Assembly (NCBI GenBank): GCA_023101725.1
Contig: JALJCO010007056.1
Coordinates: forward strand, 62,001 to 126,000
Reading direction: 5' to 3'
DNA from: Atherinomorus stipes
Lineage: Eukaryota; Chordata; Actinopteri; Atheriniformes; Atherinidae
Length of the DNA: 64,000 nt
Below the pieces are notes generated by a model. It made no database searches, had not been told where the DNA came from, and worked only from the letters and a program-made list of their open reading frames with translations. The translations under genes were made by a program, and so were the position numbers. Shown here piece after piece: positions 49,011 through 61,965 of the stretch (positions within the stretch are counted from its first letter, which is position 1; every line of letters starts with the position of its first letter).

Positions 49011-50255
49011 AAGAAAGAGAGAGAAAAACATGGATCCATGTCCACAGTTCACTGGTGCATCTATACAGACACCCCTAAACAACATTCCAAAGTCTCTGCT
49101 GGAAAACAAAACTAGCAATCCTCCACAGGAGGACCTGCAGGTGGCTTAAGTATAATCAGATCATACAAACACACGCAGAACTACGCAGAGAAGAGGTACA
49201 ACCTAGTCAGTGCAACAGGAAGCAGCGTCACAGTGTCAACATGCATAATAAAGGGTGCTCTATGGTGATGCAGTCATGCAGATTCAGCCTTGTCTCTGCA
49301 AGGAGGAGGAAGCCCGCAAAGCCCGAGACTCAGGCTCCCAGCAGCCACCCAGAGGCCCGGACCCCAGCCACCCCCCTGGGTGGCTGGAAAGACGCCAACC
49401 ACCTCTTTCTTTTATTGCTCTCTATCCACCCCACACCATACCCCAAACAACCACACAGCTTTACCCCCATCAACACCCTCCCCCCTTGTCCACTCCCTCC
49501 TCCTACCCCTCCGACTCAGCCTCCTAATCCCCGCACATCCGCCCCACTGGTCCCCATGCCCCCCCCCCCCCCCCCCCCCCCCCCTCTCCACACCCAGGCC
49601 CACCCCCCCCCACCACAACCCTGACAGACACAATCCCCCATTCCCGACAGCGCCCCTGCCCATCCACCCTCCCACACGCCACCCTCATTCATACACCTGC
49701 CCCGCATCCCCATTCCCTCACAGATCCACCCCCTGCCCTGCACCCAAACCCCTCCATCCCTAACACACACAAACCCCACCCATGCACTTCTCTACCCAAA
49801 CTTGAACACACACATCTCCCATGCACCCTCACCCGTCCACTCCCCCCCATACAATCCCATAGGCAACCATACACACATCCCCCTGCACTCAAGCCCACAT
49901 GCATCCACACCCACCCTCCAGACATACACCCACCCACATACACCACGGATGGGGACTGCAGGGCCACACCCCCACCACCCAGCACCAGCCGACAGCCACC
50001 AGTCAGGGCTCTACCAGGGACCTGCCCACCGCCACAGAGCAGCCCCAGCCGCTGACCCCCATCCTCCCCCATGGGGCTGGACACAGTCCTGCTCCTGTGG
50101 CGAGGCAGCCCAGATCCCGCCCCCAAGCAACTGCCAGGGACCCATAGCCATCAAGCACTTGCACATGGCCACAGGAAATATCCCTGTGGCCATGTAGCCA
50201 GGGCGCGTGATCAATCAGAGGCATAGTGACAGGACCCCACACTGTCACATTTACT
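48930..50255 (-). repeat. GC-rich dispersed repeat, copy 2, inverted relative to 28420-30240
   Basis: In reverse complement the order matches copy 1: the G-rich body (49330-50120 on the plus strand as C-rich), GCGGGCTTCCTCCTCCTTGC, GACTGCATCACCATAGAGCA, TTCTGCGTGTGTTTGTATGA, CACCTGCAGGTCCTCCTGTG and a (TC)n tract (48983-49022). A C run of about 25 bases is at 49560-49584. The far end GTGGCCATGTAGCCAGG..GACCCCACACTGTCACAT also occurs at 3015-3105. Confidence 0.7.
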
Positions 50256-52559
50256 AATTCTGAGGATTATGCTACTAAATCCTTGAACTACATTAATCCA
50301 AACACAATTTGACTCATTCCTAGGACTACTTTTTTAAGTCCTACACGACTTTACTAATTCCTTAGGTCAAAAGCAGAAGGTTAGGTCTTCTGACTGACAA
50401 GGATGTCTTCTTCTTCGCAACATGTTAGATCCATGAACACAAGAGCTTTGGTCTTTAAACCTGATCAGTACCACTGTGAGCGTGAATGGTTGTTTTTCAC
50501 CACTTCATCTGAAGCAGCGGCTTCTGTGGGAATAAATTCAGAAAAATGGCATTGAAGACAGAGGAGAGAAACTTTACAAATTTGGAGATGGAGGTTGAGA
50601 TCTGGGCAGTAGAGTTGAAGGAGGTATAAAAGGATAAGAGAATTTTATTTAGTGTTTTACTTGGTGCTGGTGTGACGTTTTGCGTCGCGCATTACCAGCG
50701 TCCAGCAGTGAGGGAGACGTTTCTGCTGCTCAGGTGACGCAGAAGCAGAACAGCTGAAACCAGCATGGTGGAGAACATCCCACCTTCTTTATTCAGAAAT
50801 CTCCCAATCCTAACCACGAGGTTTCCTCCTCTGACCAGTTTTAGAATCCGTTGCGCCGCTAGCTCAAAGATTACATCCATATTTAAACCCTCTCATGTCG
50901 GCAGGTGCACCTGCTGAATCAAGTTATGTACAACGGTTCTTTACTCTGGTCCATCAAAGAACTAATGCCTCTTTCAAAGCAGTTTGGAGAGCGAGGAGCG
51001 CACGGCTCTGAACCAGAACCAGATCAGTAGAAAATGGGCCCATGGTTTACTCTCCTTTTACCGAACCACCTGAGGTTTTCCATTCACAAAAACTCAGCCA
51101 ATCAGAGTGCATACAGCTGTTTCCATACATGTGGGCATTCTCTTCGTGGGCGCCCATTAAAACGCATCAGACACCGACCGCTTTGTTCGGTTTTGAAAGG
51201 GTTTTATGTGTGTTTTTAAGATAAAGAAAAGGTAAAGTGGTGTACATGAGATAATGCTACATGGACACAGGCATTTTTTTTATTTACCCTCCCCCTAAAT
51301 CTGACGGGAACTGCTTGTTTTTTCCCCTTCCTTCATGGGCCCCTGAATGCATCTGGGCCCTGGTGCAGCTGCAACGGCGATACTTACGCCTGTGGATAAG
51401 CTCATCGACTGGAGTGGAAACCAGTCACTCGAATTCTTGAAGAAAAAAAAGAAAAAAATGGCGGACGCAGCAAAGAAAAGGAAGTACTCCGCATGTGAAA
51501 AGAGCTTTAGATGGTGCATGCTGGAAAACCATCAAGCATAATATTGGTTTGGCTTTCGCTTGTTTCTGAGCTTTGAAGGAGAGGCTTGAAGCTGAAAAAT
51601 GATGCAGCCATTAACCCAAAGGGAGGGGCTCTCAGTTTGAATAGTGTCTACAAACAGAAACAGTCAAAGACATTCGTCTCTCGCACCTCCCAAAAGAAAT
51701 ATGAACTGGGTACTGGATGCAAGTAGAGTGCAAACTGAAAAATAGGGATCCACACACCAGGTGTGCGGATCCCTATTTCTTCAGTTTACAAACAGAAATG
51801 GGGAGAAACTCTGGATTCTACCTTTAATTTTCTTTTAACTAAAGTGACATGTCTCTTTTTAGGCAGTACATCTAAAATATTTGATTTGTCTTTCTTTAAA
51901 TTATTAATCACTATTCTTCTTTCAGGGCTACGTGAATTGGTTTCTTTCTACCGAGTGGTTTGCAATTTGCGTCTCTGGTGACTCTTCATGTGGTGGAAGG
52001 TGGAAGACATTCCAGATGGGGAGCATGTAACAGAGAAGGTCATTGACCTGTGAAACTATGTTTAAAGCATCATTGTATAGTGGCTGGTTAGGACTGTATA
52101 TTTGCCAGTTTTATGGCCACCAGGGGAGCATCACTTAGAATGCATAAATGTGAGGAAATGCCTTTGGGTTTGGGTTGTTATTGACAGCTGCATTCTGTTT
52201 GGCTTCTGAGACAGAGTTATAATACAAATAAATTGTCTATTTGAATTTTAGCAGTTTGTTGTACACTTCAAATAAAGTACCAAAGGAATTGCAACGAAAC
52301 ACACTCAGAATGTAAAAAACCTCAGAGTACAACAAAATAATGAATTTTAATAAAGCTTTAACAAATTATCAATAAAATCCAAGAAACAAAGTACAGTATT
52401 ACTCTAATACTGTATGTTTACTTGTAGCTTACAAACAATAAGTATACCAGCACTGGAGGACCGGAGTTGGTGATCCCTGGCTTATAACAGCAAAATCAAA
52501 CCCAATGCAATCAATTACACTCAGTTAGATTCGGTGAATAACAGAACCGAAATACCTGC
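50256..52559. other. Intergenic, no gene recognised
   Basis: A 62-codon frame on the minus strand (50880-50692, starting MDVIFELAAQRILKLV and including GGMFSTMLVSAVLLLRHL) looks protein-like but matches nothing I know; it may be a transposon relic. Near 52445-52490, CACTGGAGGACCGGAGTTGGTGATCCCTGG resembles one end of a hAT MITE. No gene supported. Confidence 0.45.
51734..51790. repeat. Near-perfect hairpin, about 26-bp stem
   Basis: AAACTGAAAAATAGGGATCC..ACACACC is followed at once by AGGTGTGCGGATCCCTATTTCTTCAGTTT, its inverse with two or three differences. There is almost no loop. Confidence 0.9.
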
Positions 52560-52866
52560 TTGCAGTATCTGTTGGTCTCTCTGTCTGTCTTCTCCAACCC
52601 AGCCGGTCGAGGCAGATGGCCGCCCTACCTAAGCCGGGTTCTGCCAGAGGTTTTCCTCCCTGTTAAAAGGGTGTTTTCTTTCCCACTGTCGCCACCCCTC
52701 CATGCTTGCTCAGGATTGGGGGATTGGACCGGGTCAAGTCAAGATTCGATCCAATCTGTTGGTTTCCTTAGCTAGGCTATTATGAATCTGACTTGAATTT
52801 TTCTGTTTGTTAAGCGCCCTGAGGTGACATTGATGGTATACAAATAAAGTTGAATTGAATTGAATA
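52560..52866 (+). mobile_element. LINE 3' end
   Basis: CCGGTCGAGGCAGATGGCCGCCC, GGGTTCTGCCAGAGGTTTTCC, TTTCCCACTGTCGCC, AAGCGCCCTGAGGTGACATT and a tail of TACAAATAAAGTTGAATTGAATTGAAT. This is the standard 3' terminus of an abundant fish non-LTR element, with an ATTGA-type tail repeat. No coding part is present. Confidence 0.8.
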
Positions 52867-55800
52867 ACATAATTTGTTTCTCTCAATTTCCATAATTACA
52901 ATGTCTGCAAAACAAAGATTCACAACCCCAATCAGAGGTCAGATAGGCACACAGTAAAGTAAGAGTAGACAGGACATACTAAATGTATTGTCATATTCTA
53001 AACGAGTCATTCTCTTGCCTTCTTGTCGGATCTGACCGGAGGATTTCATCAACATCACATGCATAATCCAACTTTGCACAGATGCTTCCATCTCATCATG
53101 CAGCAATTTACAGTGTTTGCAAACTTGATTCATGTGTTAAAATTGTCAGTTATGTGTTCTCTCACCTTTTAGATGTGGTTTCAGTCAGGTTCATGGGTGT
53201 GGTGATTTGATGGTCATTAAGGATTGCAAAAATACCAGGATCATGATTGGCTCTGTGTGTGATGTGTATGAAAGTGCTAAACAGTTTGCAAATTCATGTT
53301 TGTAGAAATTTGCAATAAGTGTGAAGCAGCTTTTGTGCTTTCAGTTTTGCTAACATGGGCTATTGTTTTGTTACTTGGGTGTGAGGTTTTGCTTATTGAC
53401 AGATTGCCTCAATTTTTGTGTCAAAGCAAAGATAAAAACCTGTAATTAGCAAAATAACTAAAAAAAAAGAAAGGATTTGAATAAAATTTTCAGGAAACTT
53501 TGATGGCACGTGCAGGAACTGGTTAAATTTTGGTGTTGATCTGGGTCACCGTTTGGATTCAGGAATTTTTCTTTAAGATCCTTATTATTGCAAGAGAGGT
53601 CTGTATGGGAGGAACTGGGCTGCGTGTTGGAGGTCTGTGCTCTCCGACTGTTTTTCTACTTCTTTATCAGGCTCATGACTACAATAAAATCCCCTTAACC
53701 TTGATTAAACTTCACAAAATGTGAAGGTGCACCTCAGCATCCAATGTCACAACGGCCTGAATGAGCTGAGGAGGAAGATGCTGACGGGAAGCAATCGTCC
53801 TGTTTTCCCTCTGGGGAGACAATCCACCAGATCCAATCAGAAGATGGAAGAGAATTACCATAAAATCCACTGCTGAATGGAAGAGTGTGTGTGCTCGTGT
53901 CTGTCGGAAGATGCTTTGTTTAATTAAGTTAGAAGGTATACCGTTTCAGCCACAGCAGGGAGGTGGAGAAGAAAGGATGGGAGGGAGGGGAGGAGGAAGA
54001 GTGGAGTGTTAAAGTAATGAGATCAAAGCGGAGAAGAGAGCGAAGGGTAAAAAAAAAAAAACATTCTCACTTAAACAAGGTGACAGAAAAATGTGGAAAA
54101 TGCTAAACAGTTTAATGGATGAGCTATCTGACATTTCATTTAACTAATAAATGCAAAAGAATTACTTTCATATTTAGTAGGCCCATGTGAACATACTTCT
54201 ATACCTTATTAAGTGAACATTAACCCTTAAAATATTCTTTAAACTCTTAGAGTACACATTTGATCCTGAGAACAAAAAATGCCAACTTGTGAAAAACTGC
54301 TGAAAAATTTGCATTCATGTGTTTTCCATTTTAAATGAGTAAATCTGTTAAAATAAATGCATTTTGAAATAAAATTGTTGTTTAGTTTTCAAACCTTCAG
54401 TTTAGAAAACACTTGTTTTAAATTTAAAAAAAAAACTTAAATTTAAAATAATTCCCATTACGGCTTTGCTTGCTTTGAATATAAAAAAAAAAAGTGGCTT
54501 AATCTGGTGAACAAATATAGAAAATAAAAATAGAGGGCTTGTTTTTCAAAATAAAATCTTAACAAAAATGACTTCATTTGTCAATTTTAAGATAAATGTG
54601 ACATCAAAATTGGTATTTAAATGGTTTTCAATGGGACATTTTTGGTCCTTAGGATCAGGTGTGTCAGTTTTTGTTAAGCTGAGCTCATTTAGGTTCATTC
54701 AAGGAATTGACATTAAACTTGTAAAATTATCTGAAGAAAAAATTCTTTGAGATCCTTCAGCGATATGCAGTCAGCAATCAAAATGGCATGAAATGTTTGT
54801 AGGACCTCCTCTGGGTCAACGTGTTTGCTGTCAAACAGTTACAACCTGTAGAAGAAACTTTCCCAGAAAACTGAAACATCACGGAAAGTTAACAGAAAGT
54901 GAAATATTTTTCATCTCATCAGGCATCAGAAAATCTTTTCCCATGAGAAGCTGCTGCATCCAGAAGCCTCATCCTCCTTATCTTATGCATGCCTCAGTGA
55001 CTTGAATAAAATTGTTTTTCAATCAAGCGTTGACTCGTTGGTTATTCTGCACTTCACTGCTAAACTCTGCAGACTGGTTTGAGTTTTATTATTTCTCAGT
55101 GAATCCTGGTAAAAGGTCTGAAGGAGACGTCTTCAGACTGGAAACCAGCTGACTGAAGGATTTTCAGCCTCTGAGATGAGCTGAAGCTCTCTCAAACCTC
55201 ACATCTCCAACCTCCATGCCCACGAGAAGCCACAACAGAAGCTACAAACAAGTTAAAGGTGAAGACTTTCCTGCTTACCTTCCTCCTCTTCCTCTTCCTC
55301 CTGAGTGCCTGAGTCCTTACAGTCTCTTTGTGTGCCGTCACATGAACAGATGGGTCCCTTCTCTTTCCCAGCTTCTTGCCTTAAAGCCGAGCTCTTAACC
55401 CCCACCCCCACTTTCTACCCCACCCACCATCCCGCCACGGTGACAGAGCCCACTCTCTGGTCTGCAGACCCCTTCACCCTCAACATCACCTCGCTACGGC
55501 CAATCACAGCTCATCATAAAACACGTTATTCTCCATGACTTTAAGACTGAAACCATTATTCCTGACAGAGCTGTCTCTGAAACAGAATCCTGGATTTGAC
55601 CCGCGCAGGATTAGTGTGTGTTTTACAGCAGAGATGAGCTCGGACTGGCCGAGTGTGTGTGTGTTTGCAACATCTGCATGTCCATGCGTATCTTCTGTCA
55701 TGATGGCATCAACATTTTGCACACAATCCTCTTAACATGAGGATTAAAACAAAACAAAAATGAGGAGGAGCAGATTTGTGGATCCGTCTTTGTTTGAGCC

Positions 55801-56345
55801 AGCTGTTCGAGGGTCAAACAGCTGATGTCCACCATCATCTGCGCCTTCAAGAACTGAGCCACCAAGCTCTCTCTAGAAAAAACACTCATGTTTTCCTGTT
55901 TTTGTTTCCTAAATCAAAATAAAAAAGTTTGTTTCCATCTGAGAGGAATCACATACCCAGAAGTTTTCTCTGTGCCGTCTGATCATAGCAGCATCCAGAA
56001 GGAATCATCTCCTGAATTTGTTTCAGTGACTAAATGTGTTAGAAAATGTTTTATTTATTTGTTTATCTATTTATTTTCCTCCTGTGTGGATATGGAGCAG
56101 CTGGTAGGACAGTGGCCTTCCCCATGACTTCAGTTGATGGTTTAACACCCAGGTGTTAAATCAGAGAAGTTCTCAGTAGATTCATCACCACAAAATATGG
56201 ATAAGCCATACCAACATTTTCCTGTCGATCTAACACGATTAGTTTGTGGCACATTTCTAACAATACTAACATCAATACTTTGGTCTCTCGGATGAAAATC
56301 ACAGGATTGTACATTAACATTTGCAAGGAAACTTGTGAACATAAA
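52867..56345. other. Intergenic, no gene recognised
   Basis: AT-rich to 55000, with A tracts. At 55200-55500 there are pyrimidine-rich stretches that could be splice-acceptor context (TTCTCTTTCCCAG|CTTC at 55374), but the following frame has no recognisable domain. Nothing can be called. Confidence 0.45.
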
Positions 56346-56562
56346 TATAGTCGTCCTCAAAGTTATTCATACCCTCCAGTTAAAGAAAAGGCCAAATTCA
56401 CAACAGTAGTTCAAATAACGGGAAACTAAAGTAACTAATAATAACTAAAAAATGTACAAAATTATAATTTAGTGAAATAAAATATTGCTTTTGAATTATG
56501 GTTGAAAATAATGATTTAAAAAAAAACAACCAAACAAAACTGTCCCAGACACATTAGAGCCA
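56346..56562 (+). mobile_element. Mariner/Tc1-type MITE, 5' fragment
   Basis: TAGTCGTCCTCAAAGTTATT and AAAATATTGCTTTTGAATT..CAAAACTGTCCCAGACACATTAGAG match the first 215 bases of the element at 32052-32582. The 3' part is missing. Confidence 0.8.
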
Positions 56563-57536
56563 CCAGAACGAGACAAAACAACCAATCAGAGCCAGTTGAG
56601 CGTCTGATGGAGTGTCTGACATCTGTCAATCACTGCTCACACACGTGCTGTGTCCCCCCCCCTCCCTCCACTAAAGCTGCCGGCTGCCGCTCATCAAGCA
56701 GTGAGAAGATGACCAGAAAGAGAACCGATCAAAGAGAAAGAACTGGACCGTATGTTGCTGCTGGGCAGAGCTAGCTCGTTTCTGATGCTACGGCTAACGT
56801 TACTGGCTGTTGTTTAGTTAGAAAATTAGATGAAATACCTTTTAAAGACGCCAGGCAGTCTCGGTTTGGTAAAACTTGTTTTGCTTCAAATTTTTTAGGT
56901 TACATTAAGTCTGCGCTCTTCTCAGGGTTATAGAAATTTTAATTTGAGAAATATGATGCTGATTATTAGACATCTGTCACTGAACTGATTTCCTCATTTT
57001 GAAAAATAACTTTAAAATGTTGTAGTTTTTTTTGTTAAACTGAAAATCAAATTTCTACAATGCTTCACAATGAGTTTCTGTAAAGTTGAAATGGACCGAT
57101 CTCAATTCTCTCCCTTACCCCTTCCCCTCCATTTTGCGTGTTCACGTTTCCAGATAGGGGTGTCTCAATCCTGTAGGGGGGGTACGGGTAAGTGGTGGGG
57201 TAGGGGGTAGATGGCTTAAGAGGGGATGAAATTGGAATAAGGAAGATGGCTGCTACAAGGTAAAAAAATCCACAAAGGTAAACATTTTCTCCATAGTAAA
57301 AGTTTTATAATGTATTGTGTAGTTTAAATTTTATTATAATCCAGTCATTTTAATTCATGTTTTTAATGTTTGTATCGTCTGCCTTTCTTGTTTAAAATTT
57401 TCAGCACTTTGGGGCAACCATTGTTGTTTGTGAAACCTGAACTTGAACTGCATGTTAACGGTCATTTTCCTTGTAAAGAGCCCTTCATTTAAAAATCAGC
57501 AACATATAAGCTACCAGGCTGTAGGCAGCCCAGATA
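56563..57536. other. Intergenic, no gene recognised
   Basis: No exon or named repeat seen. Confidence 0.45.
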
Positions 57537-58011
57537 ATCTACAGCAGGGGTCTGCAACCTTTACAATCCAAAGAGCCATTTTTGCCGTCAATCCAGCTAA
57601 TTAAAAGTTGATAAGAGCCTCAAATGTCTCAGGACCTTTTGAAAAAAGTTACATTTTTTATGAATATTTACTCTGGGAAATTTACTGTAATTTGTGAAAA
57701 GCCACAATTTTATTTCTATTTTAGTCTTTAAAATAGGAAACACTTCTGCAAAAAGAGAACAGGTGCATTGGTTTTTGTGGGGTTTTGTGGGATGTGTCAA
57801 AAATTAGGTTTGAAAAATAAAAGCTCATAATTTCCAAGCTAATGACAAGAAACATACATCTAAAAATATCACTGCTACTTTGTCTTATTCACTGTGATTA
57901 TTCATGAAAAAAGCCAAAACCATTAGCTGGTTCTTTATCATTTTTAGCCAGTGTTAGTGAGAGCCATTGTGGAAGGTCCGGAGCCACAGGTTGCAGACCC
58001 CTGATCTACAG
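57537..58011. mobile_element. hAT MITE with a perfect 8-bp target duplication
   Basis: CAGGGGTCTGCAACCTTTAC (57545) and the inverse ...CACAGGTTGCAGACCCCTG (58003) are flanked by identical ATCTACAG (57537-57544, 58004-58011). The 459-bp body has no transposase. The perfect duplication points to a fairly recent insertion. Confidence 0.93.
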
Positions 58012-59619
58012 TGATAGATGATCAATAAAAACTTCAGCAACATCACTGCTGTTCTTCCTTTACATGGAGGGCGTCATGGATACAACACAAGCAGGAATGT
58101 TATGCACAGATCAGACTTAACGTCCACATCAGCCTGGTAACGTTAATCCACAGCTGTAGACGGCTGATTTCTCCAGATTTCCAGCAACAGCTCAGCGGCC
58201 GTCTGCTTCCACACAAGCCGGCGGATCACCGATGACGTACGTGAAGGGGGTCCCAGTTTGTAGGGGGTGACTTTCAGCCCTACCTCTTGTTGCTCCGTTT
58301 TAAGTGGCAAGGGGTTAAAAGGAGAAATGAGATTGGGTCATAGTCTCATGATGATGTTTCAGCTCTGACACATTGTTGCTCATCACATTTAACAACAGTC
58401 CCATTATCAGTCATGAAAGCTAAACTAGCATCAGACCAAATTGTATGCAGAGAACTTCAGAGAAGTTAGACAACACGCAGCAGACAGCATTTTTGGTTGC
58501 TATGGTAACAACAGGATGCCCCCCACACAGAGCTGGACAACAGCTCCATTCACACAGCCTTAATCTATCAACCATTAACCCCCGGTGACCTTCAACCTCC
58601 CCGCAGCTGGGTTCAGGAGGAAGTAGCCTGTTGTCATGGTGACAGAGGAAACATTTCATCCAGATTCTCTCCAACAGTGTCTTGTTTCACTGATGTGAGA
58701 GCTGGTCAGACTGCTGTCAGCAAAAAGTGGGACAAATTCTCATCACACATCTGAAGGGAAGGTGGTGTGGTGCTGAGACAGCCTTAGATCACAGACTGGG
58801 TCTGTCATGGCTCTGACAGACGTCCCAGTCTGTCATAGCCGGACAGACTGGGACGTCCTCATTAACCTGTCGGATCAGAAAATATCTCCGCAGCCGAGAT
58901 TGTGTTGGACAGGAAACATGTTTCACTTGTTCAGTACAGGCCTTCAACTCTCAGGTGCTGGACTGGAGACACACATTTCAGCTGGTTCACACATTCAAAG
59001 GCCACACGTAGTCTTTCTCACGCTGAGAAGCCCGAGGACAGCCGTCTGTGCTGGGGAGTTGGAACGAGCTTCACGCAAGCATACCGAGGCAGAACCATGG
59101 CTACAGAGCAGCACACTCAGAAATGATTGCTGCATCCGTGTGACATGCGCCTCGGTGTCCATTTCTTTTAAATTGGAGGGCCGAAAATTACTTGGGGTGG
59201 ATGGTCGCGGGCCAAAACTAACAATTCATGTTGCAGTGGAAGAAATTAGCCCAGAGCATTCAAAATAAAACCTCACAAAAAGTAATGTGGAAAATGAATA
59301 ACACTATTCTTTATTGTGTTCATTATTTGTTTTTCACATTACTTTCTATGGACAGCATCTTTTCACTTATTCTCTGATCATGGGCTTCCATATCTGAGTT
59401 GATAGACGAACTACAGCGCCACCTCATGCACAATGTAATGCAATGATCATTTGTGGTCAGAAAGGGAAGTGCAACAATGAATAAATATTAAAAGAACTTC
59501 ACACATTGCTGGGAAAATCATAATTTTCTTTAAAGAAAAAAAAGACATTGGACGGCAGGCCAAAAGTAATCACTCATGGGCCAACTTTGGCCCCTGGGCC
59601 CCAAACTGGACAGCCATGC
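58012..59619. other. Intergenic, no gene recognised
   Basis: Contains a perfect hairpin (58819-58857). A 153-codon open frame on the plus strand at 58807-59268 includes no domain I recognise; its start contains the hairpin, and its sequence does not look protein-like. Confidence 0.45.
58819..58857. repeat. Perfect 16-bp hairpin
   Basis: GACGTCCCAGTCTGTC (58819-58834) is separated by seven bases from its exact inverse GACAGACTGGGACGTC (58842-58857). Related but partial words (CTGGGTCTGTCATGG, TGACAGAC) lie just upstream. Confidence 0.95.
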
Positions 59620-59905
59620 TCAAGAAGGAAAGAGGGGGGGAAGGAAGGGGGAAGGGAAGAGGGGCAGGGAAAAAAAGAAAAAAGGGGGGAAAAAAAAAAA
59701 AAAAAAAAAAGGGGGAGAGAAACAGGGGGGGGGAAGCACAAGAAAGAAAGGGAAAGGGGGAAAAAAAGAAAGGGGAGAAAAAAAAAAAGGGAAAAAGGGG
59801 GAAGGGGGGGGGGGGAAAAAAATAGAAAACATAGAGGGGGGGGGGGGAGGGGAGGAATGGGGGAAAAGAACAAGGGGGGGAAAAACGTAAGAGGAGGAGA
59901 GTCAT
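59620..59905. repeat. G/A-rich low-complexity tract
   Basis: Almost only G and A, with many homopolymer runs of 6-12 bases. Open frames on both strands here are artefacts of composition. Confidence 0.9.
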
Positions 59906-60212
59906 TCCAGTGAGCTGGCCCACTGGCATAGATGGTTTCCCATATATAAACATGGACAGTTGCTTGGCAACCAGGGGGAAACCCACCTGTGCTTGTACTA
60001 TCAGTCTATGGCTCAGCATTGTGTTTCTGTTATTCTAAATTTGCTGGGGAGTCATCACCCCGAAACGGCATCTTTTCTCATTAAAACAAGGATATTATTA
60101 GTGCTGGACCTCATCTGAAATTTGCCTGAAAATCTTCAGTTAGAAAGTGGCTTAAACTCTCGTTTAGGCTGTTTTTTCAAATCAAAGTGGGCCACAACAG
60201 TCTGCAGCACAC

Positions 60213-60480
60213 TGCAAAAGTCAAATCTTACCAAGTTTATTTTTCTCATGTCTAGTCGAAATATCTCATCACTCTCAAAATAAGACAAATCCCCTAACGA
60301 GAAACATTTCAGTGATAGAGGAACTTGTTTTAAAATAAATGCATCTTATGTAAAGAAATCTTGTCAAGAAAATTTCACTTGTTTGATTGGCAGAATTTTT
60401 ATTTGCTTATATCCTTTTTTACTTATTTTAAGAGTCGTCAAGATTTTCTTTGCTTGTAATTAGCAAAAAAAAAATCAGTT
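60213..60480 (+). mobile_element. Short MITE, CACTGCAAAA family, plus strand
   Basis: CACTGCAAAAGTCAAATCTTACCAAG at the start and AAAATAAGACAAAT, CATTTCAGTGATAGAGGAAC, TTGTTTTAAAATAAATGCAT, TCTTGTCAAGAAAATTTC further in. It matches the inverse of 27745-27997. Confidence 0.78.
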
Positions 60481-61260
60481 TCAAATTCAAAAATTCAAAA
60501 TCAGTCTCCCAATCTTGCATTTGGTTGTATTTGGTTTCATCAGGTAAGCCCTGTGTTCAAACTATCTATTTTTATAGAATTTTTTTTTTCCTGGATTTTT
60601 AAGAAATTGTGGTATTTCTTTGCTGTACGTACTTCAGGAGTTTACACTCACCAAGCCATGAGAAATTACTGGTCTAGTGTTCATAATGTTGCAATTGTTT
60701 TTGCCATTTCTTGGCTTTCAGTTTGATGTGGGAATTTTGATGGCAGTAATCTGAATGAATGAGATCTTTAACAGTCCTGAGGAGACAGGAGCAGAGCGGG
60801 GAGGGGTGTGATTCTGTTGATTTAATGTGTTTTCTATCATCTGTACAAAAACAACTACAAGGTTTAAACAGTGACACCACAATAAATGTTTTACTTCTCA
60901 GTCACAAAGTGACCCCAACATATTCTTAGATGTTGCCATGGACTCCAAAGTGAACTGTTAGCATTTACAGCTTGATAGCTCGTAGCTACTTATCATGGTA
61001 TTCTGGGCTTTATTTCTATTGTTTTGGAAACTGGAAAAACATCTTCTCTTGTCCGTGTGGTAGTTATGTTATGGCAGCCATACAGTACACAGCACAGCTT
61101 CTGTGCATTTCTAATGTAGAATAAACGAAGATCGACGAGTAACAAAGCCAGTAAATTTGGCAAAAGTTCCCGGATACTTGCACTGATCCATACTGTATAT
61201 TTCACCACTACTCCACGTCCCACAATGCACTGTGTCGGCACGTCAATGTAAGGGCCACGT
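60481..61260. other. Intergenic, no gene recognised
   Basis: AT-rich; nothing supported. Confidence 0.45.
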
Positions 61261-61965
61261 TTGACTCTCAGGGGGAAATGGGGAGGGGGGGCTAAAAAAC
61301 CTGGGGGTGAAACATCCAAGGAAAAACTGAAAAAGGGGAAAGTGAAGGGAGCGGGGAGGGTCAGAGGGGAAGAGTGGGAACTGTCCTCTGGGAGAGAGAA
61401 GATCCCAAAGAGGGACAAAGAGGGGGGGGAAAGGGGAATCCCCAAAAACAGTCGGGAGGAGGGGAGGAGAAAGGGAGAAGATGAAAAAAACAATTCATCC
61501 CCCCCCCACAAGGGGAGCCCCAATCCCCATAGAAAGGGATCTCAAACTTTTTTTGCAGGGCCCCCTTTCATTAGAAAATAATAATGTCAAGCCCCCCCCC
61601 CATCCCCCGAACCAAAAAGAATTAAACAATTACCAAGGAAAAAATGGAAAAAAAGCGCGGTTTAGAGGGGGGGGGGGGGATTTGAGTAAAATCATTATCA
61701 TATTATTATTAAGAAAATGGTAGTTAGTAAGTAGAAAAATAGAGGCGGGTGAGCCCGAGGCCGGCCGCGGCCCAGAGAGAGAATGGAAGACACCCACCAA
61801 AAAGTAAACGACATAACCCAGAATAAATAAGTATAAAAAAAGTAGAATGAATAAGAGATAAAGAGAAATAAATAAAGATAATCAGGATAAATAAAATTGG
61901 GGGGGGGGGGGGGGGGGGAAAAAAAAAGGTCAAGGTCAAGGTAGGCGAGGGTCACAGCCAGGCAG
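61261..61965. repeat. G/A-rich and poly-G/poly-C low-complexity tract
   Basis: Mostly purines, with C runs at about 61500 and 61595 and a G run of about 19 bases at 61900-61918. It resembles 47890-48560 and 59620-59905 in texture. Frames here are not genes. Confidence 0.85.

Noticed and set aside
49241..50250. Proline/histidine-rich and glycine-rich open frames
   Set aside because: Same repeat family in inverse orientation; composition explains the open frames.
58807..59268. 153-codon frame on the plus strand
   Set aside because: No recognised motif; its first part is the perfect hairpin and the rest has no coding character.
59548..60019. Lys/Gly-rich and Phe/Pro-rich frames of 100-150 codons
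   Set aside because: Purine-rich low-complexity tract, open on both strands, probably unreliable consensus.
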